Source: Granulosicoccus sp045110475 (GTDB taxonomy: Bacteria > Pseudomonadota > Gammaproteobacteria > Granulosicoccales > Granulosicoccaceae). From it: a DNA stretch of 64,000 nt. Position 1 is the stretch's first letter. Every line of letters starts with the position of its first letter. Both the position numbers and the translations under genes were made by a program. The stretch covers positions 1 to 64,000 of the forward strand of contig JBGCGC010000012.1 in NCBI GenBank assembly GCA_045110475.1, in the 5' to 3' direction. Positions 8,797 to 17,803 of the stretch are shown here, piece by piece. The notes beneath the pieces were generated by a model. The model did no database searches. It saw only the letters and a list, made by a program, of their open reading frames with translations, and was not told the DNA's origin.

Positions 8797-9771
8797 TCAC
8801 GCAATAGCCGACCAGAGCTTGCCGCGTTTGGCGGCAATATCAAGCCATACTGCGAGGATAATGATGACCCAGGTTAGAACGTACTGAACATAAAACTGCA
8901 GCCCGATAAGCAGCAAGCCATTCTGGATAAAGCCCAGTATCAGTACACCTATAATTGTCTTGAAGATAGTGCCTGAACCGCCAAGCAGTGACGCTCCACC
9001 TAGAATGACAGCCGCAAGAACCTCCAGCTCCAAACCTTGTCCAACAGTGTTCTGACTGCCCAGACTACGACTGGCTTGTATCAGGCCCGCAGTGGCCACA
9101 CAAAAAGAGGATAGGACATAGCAGGTAAATATGACACGTGCGCGTGGGATACCTGAAAAGGTTGCAGCGACGCCGTTACCACCCACCGCATACACTTGTC
9201 TGCCAAATGGGGTTTTGGCGAGCACAATGCCCAGTAATGCCGCAAGCAAACCAAACAGGAGAATAGGTATCGGAATACCCAGCACACTGCCTTGACCAAA
9301 GACAGAAAACCATGTCCCTCCCTTGTCAGCGATATCCATGTTCTTTCCGCCGGAATACGTTAACGTCAGACCATGAATTGCCGATAGCATACCTAATGTA
9401 ACGATCAGGGAATTGAGCTTAAGGTATCCAACCAGAAAACCAATAAGCGCGCCTAAACTCAAAGTCATGACAAACATCGCAGGAATAGCCAATGCAGGCC
9501 CAAGCGTATCGTGAAGATCAAGCACCACTATCGTCGAAAACGACATCATGGAGCCCACGGACAAGTCAAGGTTTCCACTAATGACAACGAAAGTTACGCC
9601 CAGGGCCATAACGCCAAGTATTGCTGAGGAGCGCACAACACCCATAATATTTTCAGGAGATACGAAGCGCTGGTTGGCCATCGTAAAACCAATCATGAAA
9701 ACAACGAAGGCAATGAGAATTCCTTGCTTCGCAACAAATCGCATAACACTCGATTTGGAGATATCGGCCAT
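8797..9771 (-). CDS. Sugar ABC transporter permease (RbsC family), first of two
   Basis: 324 residues with the same family signatures as its neighbour (VTFVVISGNLDLSVGSMMSF; GRQVYAVGGNGVAATFSGIP; EVLAAVILGGASLLGGSGTI) and about 8-10 hydrophobic segments. Two different permease subunits per transporter occur in xylose/galactose-type relatives. The gene follows the SDR gene by 77 bases and ends 10 bases before the second permease start. The substrate is unknown. Confidence 0.93.
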   Translation of the reverse strand: MADISKSSVMRFVAKQGILIAFVVFMIGFTMANQRFVSPENIMGVVRSSAILGVMALGVTFVVISGNLDLSVGSMMSFSTIVVLDLHDTLGPALAIPAMFVMTLSLGALIGFLVGYLKLNSLIVTLGMLSAIHGLTLTYSGGKNMDIADKGGTWFSVFGQGSVLGIPIPILLFGLLAALLGIVLAKTPFGRQVYAVGGNGVAATFSGIPRARVIFTCYVLSSFCVATAGLIQASRSLGSQNTVGQGLELEVLAAVILGGASLLGGSGTIFKTIIGVLILGFIQNGLLLIGLQFYVQYVLTWVIIILAVWLDIAAKRGKLWSAIA

Positions 9772-9848
9772 AGTTTCCTCGCTGAATGACTTCCGGTACG
9801 TAATGCTGCACGCTTGTACATACCTGCCGGGGGCGCCCGACGCGTTGT

Positions 9849-10646
9849 TCAGATAAGTGTCATACCACCATCAATCATGACCACCTGACCCGTCATGTAA
9901 TCGCTGTCAGCAGATGCCAGAAAAGTTGTTGTTCCGGTTATGTCTACAGGCTTTGCCACGCGCCCTTTCAGGATTTGTGCAGAAAATTCATCCATCGCCT
10001 GACCAGGACGCTCGGCGGCACCGATTTCCATCAGATCCTTATCAACTTGCTCCCACATTTCAGTGGCGACCACACCAGGGGCAAAACCAGTCACCGTAAT
10101 GTTGTGTTTTGCCAGATCACGGGCACCGGACTGGGTCAGCGAAACGACCGCCCACTTACTTGCACAATAAGGTGCAACGTTGTCAAACCCCTGCCGACTG
10201 GCAATAGACGCTGTGTTTACAATCTTGCCGCCAGTACCTTGCGCAATCATTTGTCGCGCAGCTTCCTGAATGCCGATCATGCAGCCTAACGCATTAACGC
10301 TCATGATGAAATTCCAGTTCTCCTCTGTCACATCCATGAAATTCATGGGCTTGTTGACACCTGCGTTGTTGAATTTCACATCTACTTTGCCAAAGCAATC
10401 TACGGCATGAACGATCATGGCTCGGACCTGAGCACGATTAGTCACATCGACTGCGGCATGGGTCACCCGGCCACCGCCTGAGTTCGCCCGAGAAGCATTC
10501 AACCGTGCAACTTCGGCCACCCCTTCACTATCGACATCGGCAAAGCACACATCAGCGCCTTCATCAAGCAAGGCTTCGCCTATCGCCCGTCCAATACCTC
10601 TGGCGGCTCCGGTGACCACACATGACCGACCCGAAATCCTTCCCAT
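9849..10646 (-). CDS. SDR-family NAD(P)-dependent oxidoreductase
   Basis: 265 residues of the classical short-chain dehydrogenase type. The cofactor motif is GAARGIG near residue 13, NNAG is near residue 94, and the catalytic Ser (TASIASR) is followed by YCASK with the Tyr and Lys. The C-terminus has FLASADSDYMTGQVVMIDGG. An Asp after the second strand (CFADVDSEG) suggests NAD preference. It is closely related to the divergent SDR at 11982-12788 (both share DYMTGQ, the WEQxDKDLxxIG stretch and MIAQG), so the two are probably duplicated enzymes acting on the imported sugar or polyol. It lies between the binding-protein gene and the first permease gene. Confidence 0.93.
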   Translation of the reverse strand: MGRISGRSCVVTGAARGIGRAIGEALLDEGADVCFADVDSEGVAEVARLNASRANSGGGRVTHAAVDVTNRAQVRAMIVHAVDCFGKVDVKFNNAGVNKPMNFMDVTEENWNFIMSVNALGCMIGIQEAARQMIAQGTGGKIVNTASIASRQGFDNVAPYCASKWAVVSLTQSGARDLAKHNITVTGFAPGVVATEMWEQVDKDLMEIGAAERPGQAMDEFSAQILKGRVAKPVDITGTTTFLASADSDYMTGQVVMIDGGMTLI

Positions 10647-10729
10647 TGCTACCTTCCATTTCTAATGAAGAATTTTCAATTAAACGCAGGCGCTGCACCA
10701 ATGCAGCACCTGCGACAAACGCATCTCTT

Positions 10730-11686
10730 CTAGAATACAGGCTTGGTAAATTCGGACATGTTTGCCTGAGTGATCTTCGGTGTATCAAAGTAGTTCAGAA
10801 AGGGAACATCCTTACCGGCCAGCACATCAACAGCTGTCTTGATCGCCGCATGTGCATCATCTACAGGTGATTGATAGATTGATCCCCAGTATTCACCACT
10901 TTCCATGGCTTCGTAGCCAACCGCAAAATTGGTAGCACCGACGAATATTATGCCTTCGCGCCCGGCTGCTTTCGCCGCGTTAAGTGCACCAACACCCATA
11001 TTGTCGTCGCCCGAATAGACTCCGTCGATGGTATCGTATTTGACAAGAAACGCTTCCATGACTTTCTGGGATTTCTCACGATTCCAGTCACCCGGCTGTG
11101 TCTCGACGATGCTCACGTCAGGGCATACTTCCGGAAGACGGTCATCAAACCCCTTCTGTCGTTCGATTGCGGTGGTGTAGCCCGGTTGACCCGAAATCTG
11201 CACAACTTGCGCAGTAGTCTCTATCCCCATTTCCTTGAATTTATCGCACATGATCTCGGCAGAACGCGAGCCCTGAGTAATGTTGTCAGGGCCAGAGAAA
11301 GACTTGACAAAGTCGAAGCCTGCCTCCGCAATGTTTGAATTAGTAACAATTACCGGAATACCGGCGTTGTGCGCTTTGCGAACAGCTGGTATGACTGCCT
11401 CGCCGTTGGTGGGCCAGATAATGATGGCATCGACCTGTTGCTGAATCAGGTCTTCGACCTGTGCAATCTGTCGAGCAACATCACCACCGGCATCGAGTAC
11501 AACGGCCTCGATATTCTCGTCGGCATCGGTAGCCTCTTTGAAGGCTTTGTCGTAAGTCGTCTGATAGCTGTCAACCCCGACATTATTCTGGGTGATACCG
11601 ATCGTATACTCCGCTGCAAAAGCGGAACTTGCCAGTGATACGCCCGCTGCAACAGCCGAAATAGCAAGAATGTTATTGAGTCTCAT
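10730..11686 (-). CDS. Periplasmic sugar-binding protein (ribose/galactose type)
   Basis: 318 residues. A signal peptide (MRLNNILAISAVAAGVSLAS, cleavage after AFA) precedes a Peripla_BP_4 domain: EYTIGITQNNVGVDSYQTTY, the QVDAIIIWPTNGEA segment, AGIPVIVTNSN, a hinge GVYSGDDNMGVGAL and C-terminal VFLNYFDTPKI-like region (DVPFLNYFDTPKITQ). ATG 11686 is preceded by GGGAGGAAACACC, an excellent ribosome site; an upstream in-frame start at 11731 would spoil the signal peptide. It is the first gene of the minus-strand transport operon and probably the most expressed. Ligand class is sugar or polyol; exact ligand unknown. Confidence 0.93.
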   Translation of the reverse strand: MRLNNILAISAVAAGVSLASSAFAAEYTIGITQNNVGVDSYQTTYDKAFKEATDADENIEAVVLDAGGDVARQIAQVEDLIQQQVDAIIIWPTNGEAVIPAVRKAHNAGIPVIVTNSNIAEAGFDFVKSFSGPDNITQGSRSAEIMCDKFKEMGIETTAQVVQISGQPGYTTAIERQKGFDDRLPEVCPDVSIVETQPGDWNREKSQKVMEAFLVKYDTIDGVYSGDDNMGVGALNAAKAAGREGIIFVGATNFAVGYEAMESGEYWGSIYQSPVDDAHAAIKTAVDVLAGKDVPFLNYFDTPKITQANMSEFTKPVF

Positions 11687-11834
11687 GGTGTTTCCTCCCG
11701 GATTACGTGTCTCATTAGATCGCAATTTCACCCTGTCTGCGACCAGTATCCGTTCCAGTTAAACGGCCCTGGCACAAACTTGTAAAACGCTGTTAACAAG
11801 GTGCAGGGAAGCAGGCTGAAAAAGAACAGGATTT

Positions 11835-11851
11835 TTGTTCAATCTGGATAT
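11835..11851 (+). promoter_or_regulatory. Candidate operator in the divergent sugar promoter
   Basis: TTGTTCAATCTGGATAT here matches 15 of 17 bases of the minus-strand sequence at 4661-4677 in front of the HTH-SBP regulator gene. It lies between the binding-protein operon (start 11686, minus) and the SDR/M24 operon (start 11982, plus), where one regulator could control both. Confidence 0.5.
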
Positions 11852-11862
11852 TTTTTATCCAG
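11844..11862. promoter_or_regulatory. 19-base perfect palindrome in the divergent promoter
   Basis: CTGGATA-TTTTT-TATCCAG, with 7-base arms and a 5-base spacer. It overlaps the shared 17-base motif. Similar GGAT-T(5-6) half-sites lie on either side, at 11829 and 11867, giving a cluster of spaced half-sites as expected for a multi-site operator. Confidence 0.45.
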
Positions 11863-11921
11863 AAAGGATTTTTTATCGGTTTTCCAATGTGTCCGAATTG
11901 AGCATTCTCGAAGCTTCACTC

Positions 11922-11937
11922 CTCCCGGCTCCGGGAG
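11922..11937 (+). promoter_or_regulatory. GC-rich hairpin in the SDR gene leader
   Basis: CTCCCGG-CT-CCGGGAG forms a perfect 7-base-pair stem 45 bases before the ATG at 11982. There is no T-run after it, so it is not an obvious terminator. It could stabilise the leader or be chance. The ATG itself has a strong TTGGAGGA site. Confidence 0.3.
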
Positions 11938-11981
11938 AACCGCCCGCGGTGATGAGCGCTTACTTCAATTTGGAGGAATAA

Positions 11982-12788
11982 ATGGATAACAATCGACTCA
12001 ATGGCAAAAACATCCTGATCACAGGTGCCGGACGTGGAATGGGTGCGAGCAATGCCGAAAACTTCGCCAAACAAGGAGCGAACGTTTGTCTGGGTGACCT
12101 TGATCTGGATGCCGCCAGTGAAGTTGCCGAACGCATCAACACCGCCGGCAATGGCAAGGCCATCGCGCTCAGGATGGACGTCACTCGCCGTGAGGATAAC
12201 GCCTCAGCAGTTGCAGCCACAGTAAAAGCATTTGGCACCATCAATGTTGGCGTCTTCAACGCAGGGTTGAACAAACCAAAATTCTTCATGGATATCGATG
12301 AAGACAATTGGGACCTGATCATGAATGTCAACACGAAGGCGATGTGGCTCGGCATGCAGGAGACAGCCCGCCAGATGATTGCCCAGGGCCCACAGGAGCA
12401 CCCGTACAAGCTGATCAACGTCGGCTCCATAGCTTCACGAAAACCGCTTGTTGATGTGACGGTTTATTGCACATCAAAATACGGCGTTCTGGCTCTCACT
12501 CATTGCGGAGCCGTCGCACTCGCAGAACATAACATCACAGTTAACGGGTATGCCCCAGGAGTTGTGGTAACTCCGCTATGGGAACAGCTTGACAAGGATC
12601 TGGTAGACATTGGATTCAAGGAAAGAGCCGGCCAGGCGTACGAGGATATCGTCAACGATGCGCTACAGATAAAACGTGTCTCCTACCCCGAAGACATCAC
12701 GGGTACGGCATCCTTTCTGGCCAGCGATGACAGTGACTACATGACTGGCCAGATGATTCACATCGATGGCGGATGGTGCATTCAATAA
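11982..12788 (+). CDS. SDR-family NAD(P)-dependent oxidoreductase (divergent copy)
   Basis: 268 residues. Motifs in order: GAGRGMG cofactor loop near residue 15, DLDLDAAS (acidic residue, NAD preference likely), NAG near residue 92, VGSIASR with the catalytic Ser, YCTSKYG with the Tyr and Lys, and DYMTGQMIHIDGG. It is a paralogue of the SDR at 9849-10646. A strong ribosome site (TTGGAGGAATAA) sets the start. The gene faces away from the transporter operon across a 295-base regulatory region and leads a two-gene unit with the M24-fold gene. It is probably an oxidation step in the same sugar/polyol pathway. Confidence 0.93.
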   Translation: MDNNRLNGKNILITGAGRGMGASNAENFAKQGANVCLGDLDLDAASEVAERINTAGNGKAIALRMDVTRREDNASAVAATVKAFGTINVGVFNAGLNKPKFFMDIDEDNWDLIMNVNTKAMWLGMQETARQMIAQGPQEHPYKLINVGSIASRKPLVDVTVYCTSKYGVLALTHCGAVALAEHNITVNGYAPGVVVTPLWEQLDKDLVDIGFKERAGQAYEDIVNDALQIKRVSYPEDITGTASFLASDDSDYMTGQMIHIDGGWCIQ

Positions 12789-12855
12789 CACGGCAACTGT
12801 ACTCAAATTTGTCATAAACACCGATTGCGCACTTGCGTATTCACAGGAGAAAGAT

Positions 12856-14154
12856 GTGTCACGTGCACTGATACCCAATATATTGACCCCTCAGGATCTT
12901 GAGCCCCATTGGGAATGGGAAGGTCGTATTCCAGCGTGGGGGCACTCATCGGTCGATTTTGAACGCCGCATCGATCACGACCGCTTGCGCCGTTATCGTC
13001 TATCGCGAACACGCCAGGCTTTGAAACAGAGTGATGCCGGGTCATTGCTGCTTTTCGACGTCAATAACATTCGCTATGTTTCGGCAACCAAGATTGGCGA
13101 GTGGGAGCGGGACAAGATGTGCCGGTTTTGTCTGTTGACCGGTGATGATGCACCGTATGTCTGGGACTTCGGTTCTGCCGCTGTACATCACAAGAAGTAT
13201 GCAGACTGGTTGTTGCCAGAGAATTGCCGTGCAGGGGTTGTCGGTATGCGAGGTACTATCCCCCCCTCTTTCGGCTTGATGAAAAAATACGCAGAAGAGA
13301 TCGCAGGTCTTATTCGCGATGCCGGCATGATCGACATGCCAGTGGGTCTGGACTACGCCGAGACGGCCATGTTCTTTGCCCTCAAGGAAGCCGGGCTAAA
13401 CGTTGTTGATGGCCAGCAAATCATGTTGTCAGCTCGCGAAGTGAAAAACTGGGACGAGATACAACTACTCACACAAGCCGCTTCGATGGTAGACGGTGTA
13501 TATCACATGATCTATGAGGAGTTAAAGCCCGGCGTTCGCGAGAACGACATCGTCGCCTTGTCCAACAAGCTTCTCTATGAGATGGGGTCAGATGATGTCG
13601 AAGCCATCAACGCAATATCCGGTGAACGCTGCAATCCACATCCACATAACTTTACGGATCGCTTGTTCAGACCCGGCGATCAGGCATTCTTCGACATACT
13701 GCAAAGCTATCAGGGCTATCGCACATGCTATTACCGAACCTTCAATATCGGCATGTCAACATCCTCGCAGAACGACGCCTACGTGAAAGCCCGCGAATGG
13801 ATAGATGCCTCCATTGAAGCGATCAAACCGGGCGTTACCACCGATCAGGTTGCCAGGCTTTGGCCCAAGGCAGAGGATTTTGGCTTCCCTGATGAACTCA
13901 GCGCATTCGGTCTTCAATTCGGGCATGGACTTGGACTGGCCCTGCACGAGCGTCCGATCATCTCGCGCTGCGTCAGTCTGGAAAATCCGATGGAAATCAA
14001 GACCGGCATGGTGTTCGCACTGGAAACATATTGCCCGGCCAGCGATGGCTACTCCGCTGCCCGCATAGAGGAAGAGGTGGTGGTCACTGACAAAGGTTGC
14101 GAAGTCATATCGCTATTCCCTGCACAGGAATTGCCAATTGCCAATCGATATTGA
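12856..14154 (+). CDS. M24 (creatinase/aminopeptidase-fold) family protein with an altered metal site
   Basis: 432 residues of the pita-bread M24 fold, related to Xaa-Pro peptidases, creatinase and the DMSP lyase DddP. The N-terminal creatinase-like domain includes LLLFDVNNIRYVSATKIGEW. Of the five usual metal ligands, Asp1 (FFDILQSYQGY), His (FGHGLGLALHE), Glu1 (GMVFALETY) and Glu2 (RIEEEVVV) are present. The second Asp of the family (GYxSDxTRTF) is replaced: the sequence reads GYRTCYYRTF. Loss of one ligand suggests changed metal binding or a non-peptidase role. I chose GTG 12856 because AGGAG is six bases upstream; the frame is open from 12766 but that part overlaps the SDR gene. It is cotranscribed with the SDR. 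Confidence 0.8.
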   Translation: MSRALIPNILTPQDLEPHWEWEGRIPAWGHSSVDFERRIDHDRLRRYRLSRTRQALKQSDAGSLLLFDVNNIRYVSATKIGEWERDKMCRFCLLTGDDAPYVWDFGSAAVHHKKYADWLLPENCRAGVVGMRGTIPPSFGLMKKYAEEIAGLIRDAGMIDMPVGLDYAETAMFFALKEAGLNVVDGQQIMLSAREVKNWDEIQLLTQAASMVDGVYHMIYEELKPGVRENDIVALSNKLLYEMGSDDVEAINAISGERCNPHPHNFTDRLFRPGDQAFFDILQSYQGYRTCYYRTFNIGMSTSSQNDAYVKAREWIDASIEAIKPGVTTDQVARLWPKAEDFGFPDELSAFGLQFGHGLGLALHERPIISRCVSLENPMEIKTGMVFALETYCPASDGYSAARIEEEVVVTDKGCEVISLFPAQELPIANRY

Positions 14155-14234
14155 TGATCAGCCAGATACTGGATGACTCTGACTTAATAACGGTGATACC
14201 CACCAACAGTGCAGAGCTCATTGAGCCTGACAAC

Positions 14235-14302
14235 TGTCAATCCCACGCAGGCGGGGATTTATGGTCCGACACCTGAAAATTCCCGCCTCCGCGGGTATGA
14301 CA
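14235..14302. repeat. REP-like inverted repeat pair
   Basis: TGTCAATCCCACGCAGGCGG at 14235 and, facing it, CCGCCTCCGCGGGTATGACA ending at 14302, form an imperfect inverted pair separated by 16 bases. It resembles the GTCATNCCCGCGNAGGCGGG elements scattered in many proteobacterial genomes. It may also act as a terminator between the M24 gene and the dehydrogenase operon. Only this copy is seen in the window. Confidence 0.55.
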
Positions 14303-14391
14303 GATAGCGGTATTTCTTCTCTAGTCAGTGCCCTTGACCTTCACTTTGCAACCGGGCGTCCGGACTGCATTCCACCCATGACACCACTGCG

Positions 14392-15378
14392 ATGAACGCA
14401 AAAAACAAAACCCAGAACAATACGGAAAAATTCATACGCCTCTACCGTCAGATGGTACGCATACGCTGTTTCGAAGACAACGCCAATCAGCTATACCTGT
14501 CAGCAAAAATGCCCGGCCTTACCCACATGTATTCAGGACAGGAAGCCGTTGCTGTAGGAATATGCGAAGCGCTGAAAGTGACTGACAAGATCACCTCTAC
14601 CCATCGCGGGCACGGTCACTGTGTTGCCAAAGGTGCTGAATTCAAGGAGATGTTCTGCGAGCTGCTGGGCAAGCAAGAGGGATACTGCCGCGGTAAAGGT
14701 GGATCTATGCATATTGCTGATCAATCCAACGGCAATCTGGGTGCAAACGCTATTGTCGGCGGATCGATGGGAATCGCCACCGGAGCAGCTTTCACGGCAA
14801 AGCTACTCGGAAATAATGATGTGACAGTCTGTTTCTTTGGCGATGGTGCTACCGCACAAGGTTTGATGTACGAGGTTATGAACATGGCCGCCTTGTGGAG
14901 CCTGCCAGTGATCTACGCCTGTGAAAACAACGGTTACTCCGAATACACACGCACTGATGAAATTGCAGCAGGCTCCATCACCGCACGCGCAGAGTCCTTC
15001 GGGATTGAAGCCCATACAATTGATGGTCAGGATGTGCTCGCAGTTAACGCACTTACAGAGAGACTGGCCGGCCGCTGCCGCGCAGGTGAAGGACCGTTTT
15101 TCATCGAACTGCAGACCTACCGGTATCACGGTCATCACGTTGGCGATATCAACCGCGAATACTATCGCTCTAAAGATGAAGAGAAAGAGTGGCTAGACAA
15201 CAAGGATCCCATCACTCTCTTTGGCCGATACCTGACAAGCGAAGGTATTGCCACCACCGATGAACTTGAAACCTTGCAGGCCGAGGTCAGGGCGGATGCA
15301 GACTCGGCTGTGGAGTATGCGCTCGCGGCCAGCTACCCCGATGTATCCGAAGTCGATATGCATGTTTTTGCTAATTGA
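14392..15378 (+). CDS. 2-oxoacid/acetoin dehydrogenase E1 alpha subunit
   Basis: 328 residues, the thiamin-diphosphate-binding half of E1. Evidence: THMYSGQEAVAVGICEAL, the THRGHGH loop, the RGKGGSMH segment, the ThDP motif from GDGATAQG to ENNGYSEYT, and YRYHGHHVGD. The length fits the PdhA/AcoA type of heterotetrameric E1. It decarboxylates a 2-oxoacid (or cleaves acetoin) and, with E1 beta, transfers the acyl group to lipoyl-E2. First gene of a five-gene unit; ATG 14392 lacks a clear ribosome site. Substrate (pyruvate, acetoin or other) is not decidable from sequence. Confidence 0.92.
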   Translation: MNAKNKTQNNTEKFIRLYRQMVRIRCFEDNANQLYLSAKMPGLTHMYSGQEAVAVGICEALKVTDKITSTHRGHGHCVAKGAEFKEMFCELLGKQEGYCRGKGGSMHIADQSNGNLGANAIVGGSMGIATGAAFTAKLLGNNDVTVCFFGDGATAQGLMYEVMNMAALWSLPVIYACENNGYSEYTRTDEIAAGSITARAESFGIEAHTIDGQDVLAVNALTERLAGRCRAGEGPFFIELQTYRYHGHHVGDINREYYRSKDEEKEWLDNKDPITLFGRYLTSEGIATTDELETLQAEVRADADSAVEYALAASYPDVSEVDMHVFAN

Positions 15379-15387
15379 GAATGAACT

Positions 15388-16383
15388 ATGCGTGAAATTA
15401 CTCTTTCCCAGGCTGTCAACGAGGCGTTGACCGAAGAGATGCGTCGTGACGACACCGTGTTTATCATCGGTGAAGACGTCGCGGAAGCCGGAACACCTTT
15501 CAAAGTGCTTGCCGGCCTAGTTGAGGAGTTCGGCACATCGCGTGTTGTCGATACGCCTATTTCCGAACCGGGTTTCATGGGCATTGCCGTTGGGGCAGCT
15601 ATGACAGGCACACGCCCGGTGGTGGACCTGATGTTCGGTGATTTTCTTTTTCTTGTCATGGATCAGCTTTGCAATCAAGCAGCCAAAGCGCACTACATGT
15701 CTGGCGGCAAGCTGCGTGTCCCTTTGGTATTACGCACGAATCTGGGTGCCACCCGCCGCTCCGCAGCTCAGCACTCGCAATCCCTGCATGCATTGACGGC
15801 GCATATACCCGGCCTCAAAGTGGCTTTACCTTCCTCTGCCTATGAAGCCAAGGGACTGATGAAGACAGCCATTCGTGACAACAACCCCGTGGTCATCTTC
15901 GAAGATAAACTGATGTATCAAATGAAGGCACCGGTTCCCGAAGAAGAATTTCTGATTCCCTTCGGCGAGGCGAACGTAAGACGACAAGGCACTGACATTA
16001 CGCTCATTGGCACGTCTTCCATGGTGCAGGTCGCTGACGAAGCGGCAGAGCTTCTCGCTGCCGAGGGAATAAGTGTCGAGGTGATTGATCCTCGCACCAT
16101 CGTGCCACTGGATGAAGAGACGCTCCTTCAGTCAGTTAGGAAAACGTCCCGTGCAATCGTTATTGATGAAGGGCACCAAAATTATGGCGTAACTGCCGAG
16201 ATCGCCTCAAGGCTCAATGAAAAGGCGTTCTATTATCTTGACGCACCGGTGCTTCGAATGGGCGCCATGGATGTGCCCGTACCGTTCAGTCCGGTACTGG
16301 AAGACTTGACGGTGCCAACACCGGAAAGTGTGGCGGCCAATGCGCGCAAACTGGTTTCAGGGACATTGATCCATGCCGCATGA
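15388..16383 (+). CDS. 2-oxoacid/acetoin dehydrogenase E1 beta subunit
   Basis: 331 residues: REITLSQAVNEALTEEMRRD, IGEDVAEAG, the RVVDTPISEPGFMGIAVGAA segment with the catalytic-site Glu, and the C-terminal transketolase domain (VEVIDPRTIVPLDEETL; VIDEGHQNYGVTAEI). It pairs with E1 alpha, 9 bases upstream. Its last 11 bases overlap the start of the lipoyl-protein gene, so translation is likely coupled. Family assignment is secure. Confidence 0.93.
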   Translation: MREITLSQAVNEALTEEMRRDDTVFIIGEDVAEAGTPFKVLAGLVEEFGTSRVVDTPISEPGFMGIAVGAAMTGTRPVVDLMFGDFLFLVMDQLCNQAAKAHYMSGGKLRVPLVLRTNLGATRRSAAQHSQSLHALTAHIPGLKVALPSSAYEAKGLMKTAIRDNNPVVIFEDKLMYQMKAPVPEEEFLIPFGEANVRRQGTDITLIGTSSMVQVADEAAELLAAEGISVEVIDPRTIVPLDEETLLQSVRKTSRAIVIDEGHQNYGVTAEIASRLNEKAFYYLDAPVLRMGAMDVPVPFSPVLEDLTVPTPESVAANARKLVSGTLIHAA

Positions 16384-17791
16384 AATCATCATGCCAGCAC
16401 TGGGTGTCGCGCAGGATACCGGACTGATCATCGCCTGGCTCAAGCAGTCAGGTGATGCCATCAAAACTGGTGATGCGCTGATGGAAATTGAAACTGACAA
16501 AGCAATAGTCGAAGTTGAAGCACAAGCCGACGGTTATCTCACCCATGTCAGTGCCACCGCTGGTGAACATGTACCGGTTGGCCAGGTGGTGGCGCTGATA
16601 AGTGATACCGTCGATGAAGTCAATTCTACTCAGTCGGATTCTGCAGAATCTGAAACGCGGGCCATCGCCACGGAAATTGAACTATCTGACCGGAAGCCAG
16701 AGGGTAAGGAAATCATCATGCCAGCCCTTGGCATGGCACAGGATACGGGCTTGATTGTCGTGTGGCACAAACAGCCGGGAGATTCGGTTGTTGCCACCGA
16801 TATCCTGCTAGAGGTTGAAACCGACAAATCAATCATGCAGGTCGAAGCCGGGCACGATGGCTATGTTGCAGCCATCATCGTAGATGCGCAGAAAGATGTA
16901 CCCGTTGGATCAACTATTGCCATCATTTCACCAACAAAGCCTGACAACATTCTCGCGCGTAAAAGCGTTGACCCCGCAGTAACTGTGGATACCGACCTCA
17001 CAGAGGTAGCACAGACAGCAAAGGCGACGCCAGAAAACACCACCCACAGCAGAGTCAAGAGACATACTCAATGCGCTAACACTGTTGAGCCACGGTGCCA
17101 GTCTGGCAGTCGAATTCTCGCCTCACCCAAGATGCGACGACTTGCTATCAAACAAGGGCTTGATCTTGAACAACTGGTTATGCACGGTGTACCACAGCCC
17201 TTTCATGTATCCGATCTTGAAACGCTGAAAACACTGAAAACGCAGAAAACACTGGACAAGCTTACACCTACTCCCAACTTTAACGCGCATGGCGCCATGC
17301 AAGCAGAATGCGCCCCCGTGGCTTTACGCGTTGAGGTTCGCGTAACAGCGAAGAATAACATCGAGTTTCTTGACTGGATGGCAGAACATAAAAATATCTG
17401 TATACCACCGCGAATGGCCTGGCTTCGATATGCAAGCGCTGCGCTGCGCAAGACACGTGATCCGGCTTCAGAGCCGATGATTGTTGAGCTAAGACAATTG
17501 CAGCAAACCGATGGCTGTTATGCCAATGCTGACCATTCAAGACTGTCACAGCCATTGACGACTAGTGTCGACCAGACGCCCGGTCTTGTACTGCGTGATT
17601 TTAGCGCATCCCGGATTACCTCGATTACCACAGCGGCGCAGCTTGCGCCGGTATTAACGATCAGTCGAGAATACGACGACTATGCCGTATCACTCGACTA
17701 TCGAACAGATCAGCTTGATGAAAATGTGGCGATCGATTTCATAACAGATTTTACATCGCGCCTTGCCGATCCACTGCGACAGCTTCTCTGA
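16373..17791 (+). CDS. E2-like protein: two lipoyl domains, E1/E3-binding domain, degenerate acyltransferase domain
   Basis: 472 residues. Lipoyl domain 1 (about 3-78) has the lipoyl lysine K43 in EIETDKAIVEVE. Lipoyl domain 2 (about 112-187) has K152 in EVETDKSIMQVE. A flexible Thr/Ala-rich linker leads to a peripheral subunit-binding domain (about 237-272: ILASPKMRRLAIKQGLDLEQ). The C-terminal part (about 315-472) aligns in outline with the 2-oxoacid acyltransferase domain, but the DHRxxDG active-site motif is replaced by DYRTDQLDEN (442-451), so no catalytic His. It is therefore probably a lipoyl carrier/scaffold lacking transferase activity. A separate intact transferase domain is encoded at 19236-20165. 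An LKTLKTQKTL run lies after the binding domain. Confidence 0.82.
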   Translation: MPHEIIMPALGVAQDTGLIIAWLKQSGDAIKTGDALMEIETDKAIVEVEAQADGYLTHVSATAGEHVPVGQVVALISDTVDEVNSTQSDSAESETRAIATEIELSDRKPEGKEIIMPALGMAQDTGLIVVWHKQPGDSVVATDILLEVETDKSIMQVEAGHDGYVAAIIVDAQKDVPVGSTIAIISPTKPDNILARKSVDPAVTVDTDLTEVAQTAKATPENTTHSRVKRHTQCANTVEPRCQSGSRILASPKMRRLAIKQGLDLEQLVMHGVPQPFHVSDLETLKTLKTQKTLDKLTPTPNFNAHGAMQAECAPVALRVEVRVTAKNNIEFLDWMAEHKNICIPPRMAWLRYASAALRKTRDPASEPMIVELRQLQQTDGCYANADHSRLSQPLTTSVDQTPGLVLRDFSASRITSITTAAQLAPVLTISREYDDYAVSLDYRTDQLDENVAIDFITDFTSRLADPLRQLL

Positions 17792-17803
17792 ACATCTACT
17801 ACT

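Noticed and set aside
12856..14154. DMSP lyase DddP
   Set aside because: Same fold, but the metal site is altered and the context is sugar metabolism; only M24-fold membership is supported.
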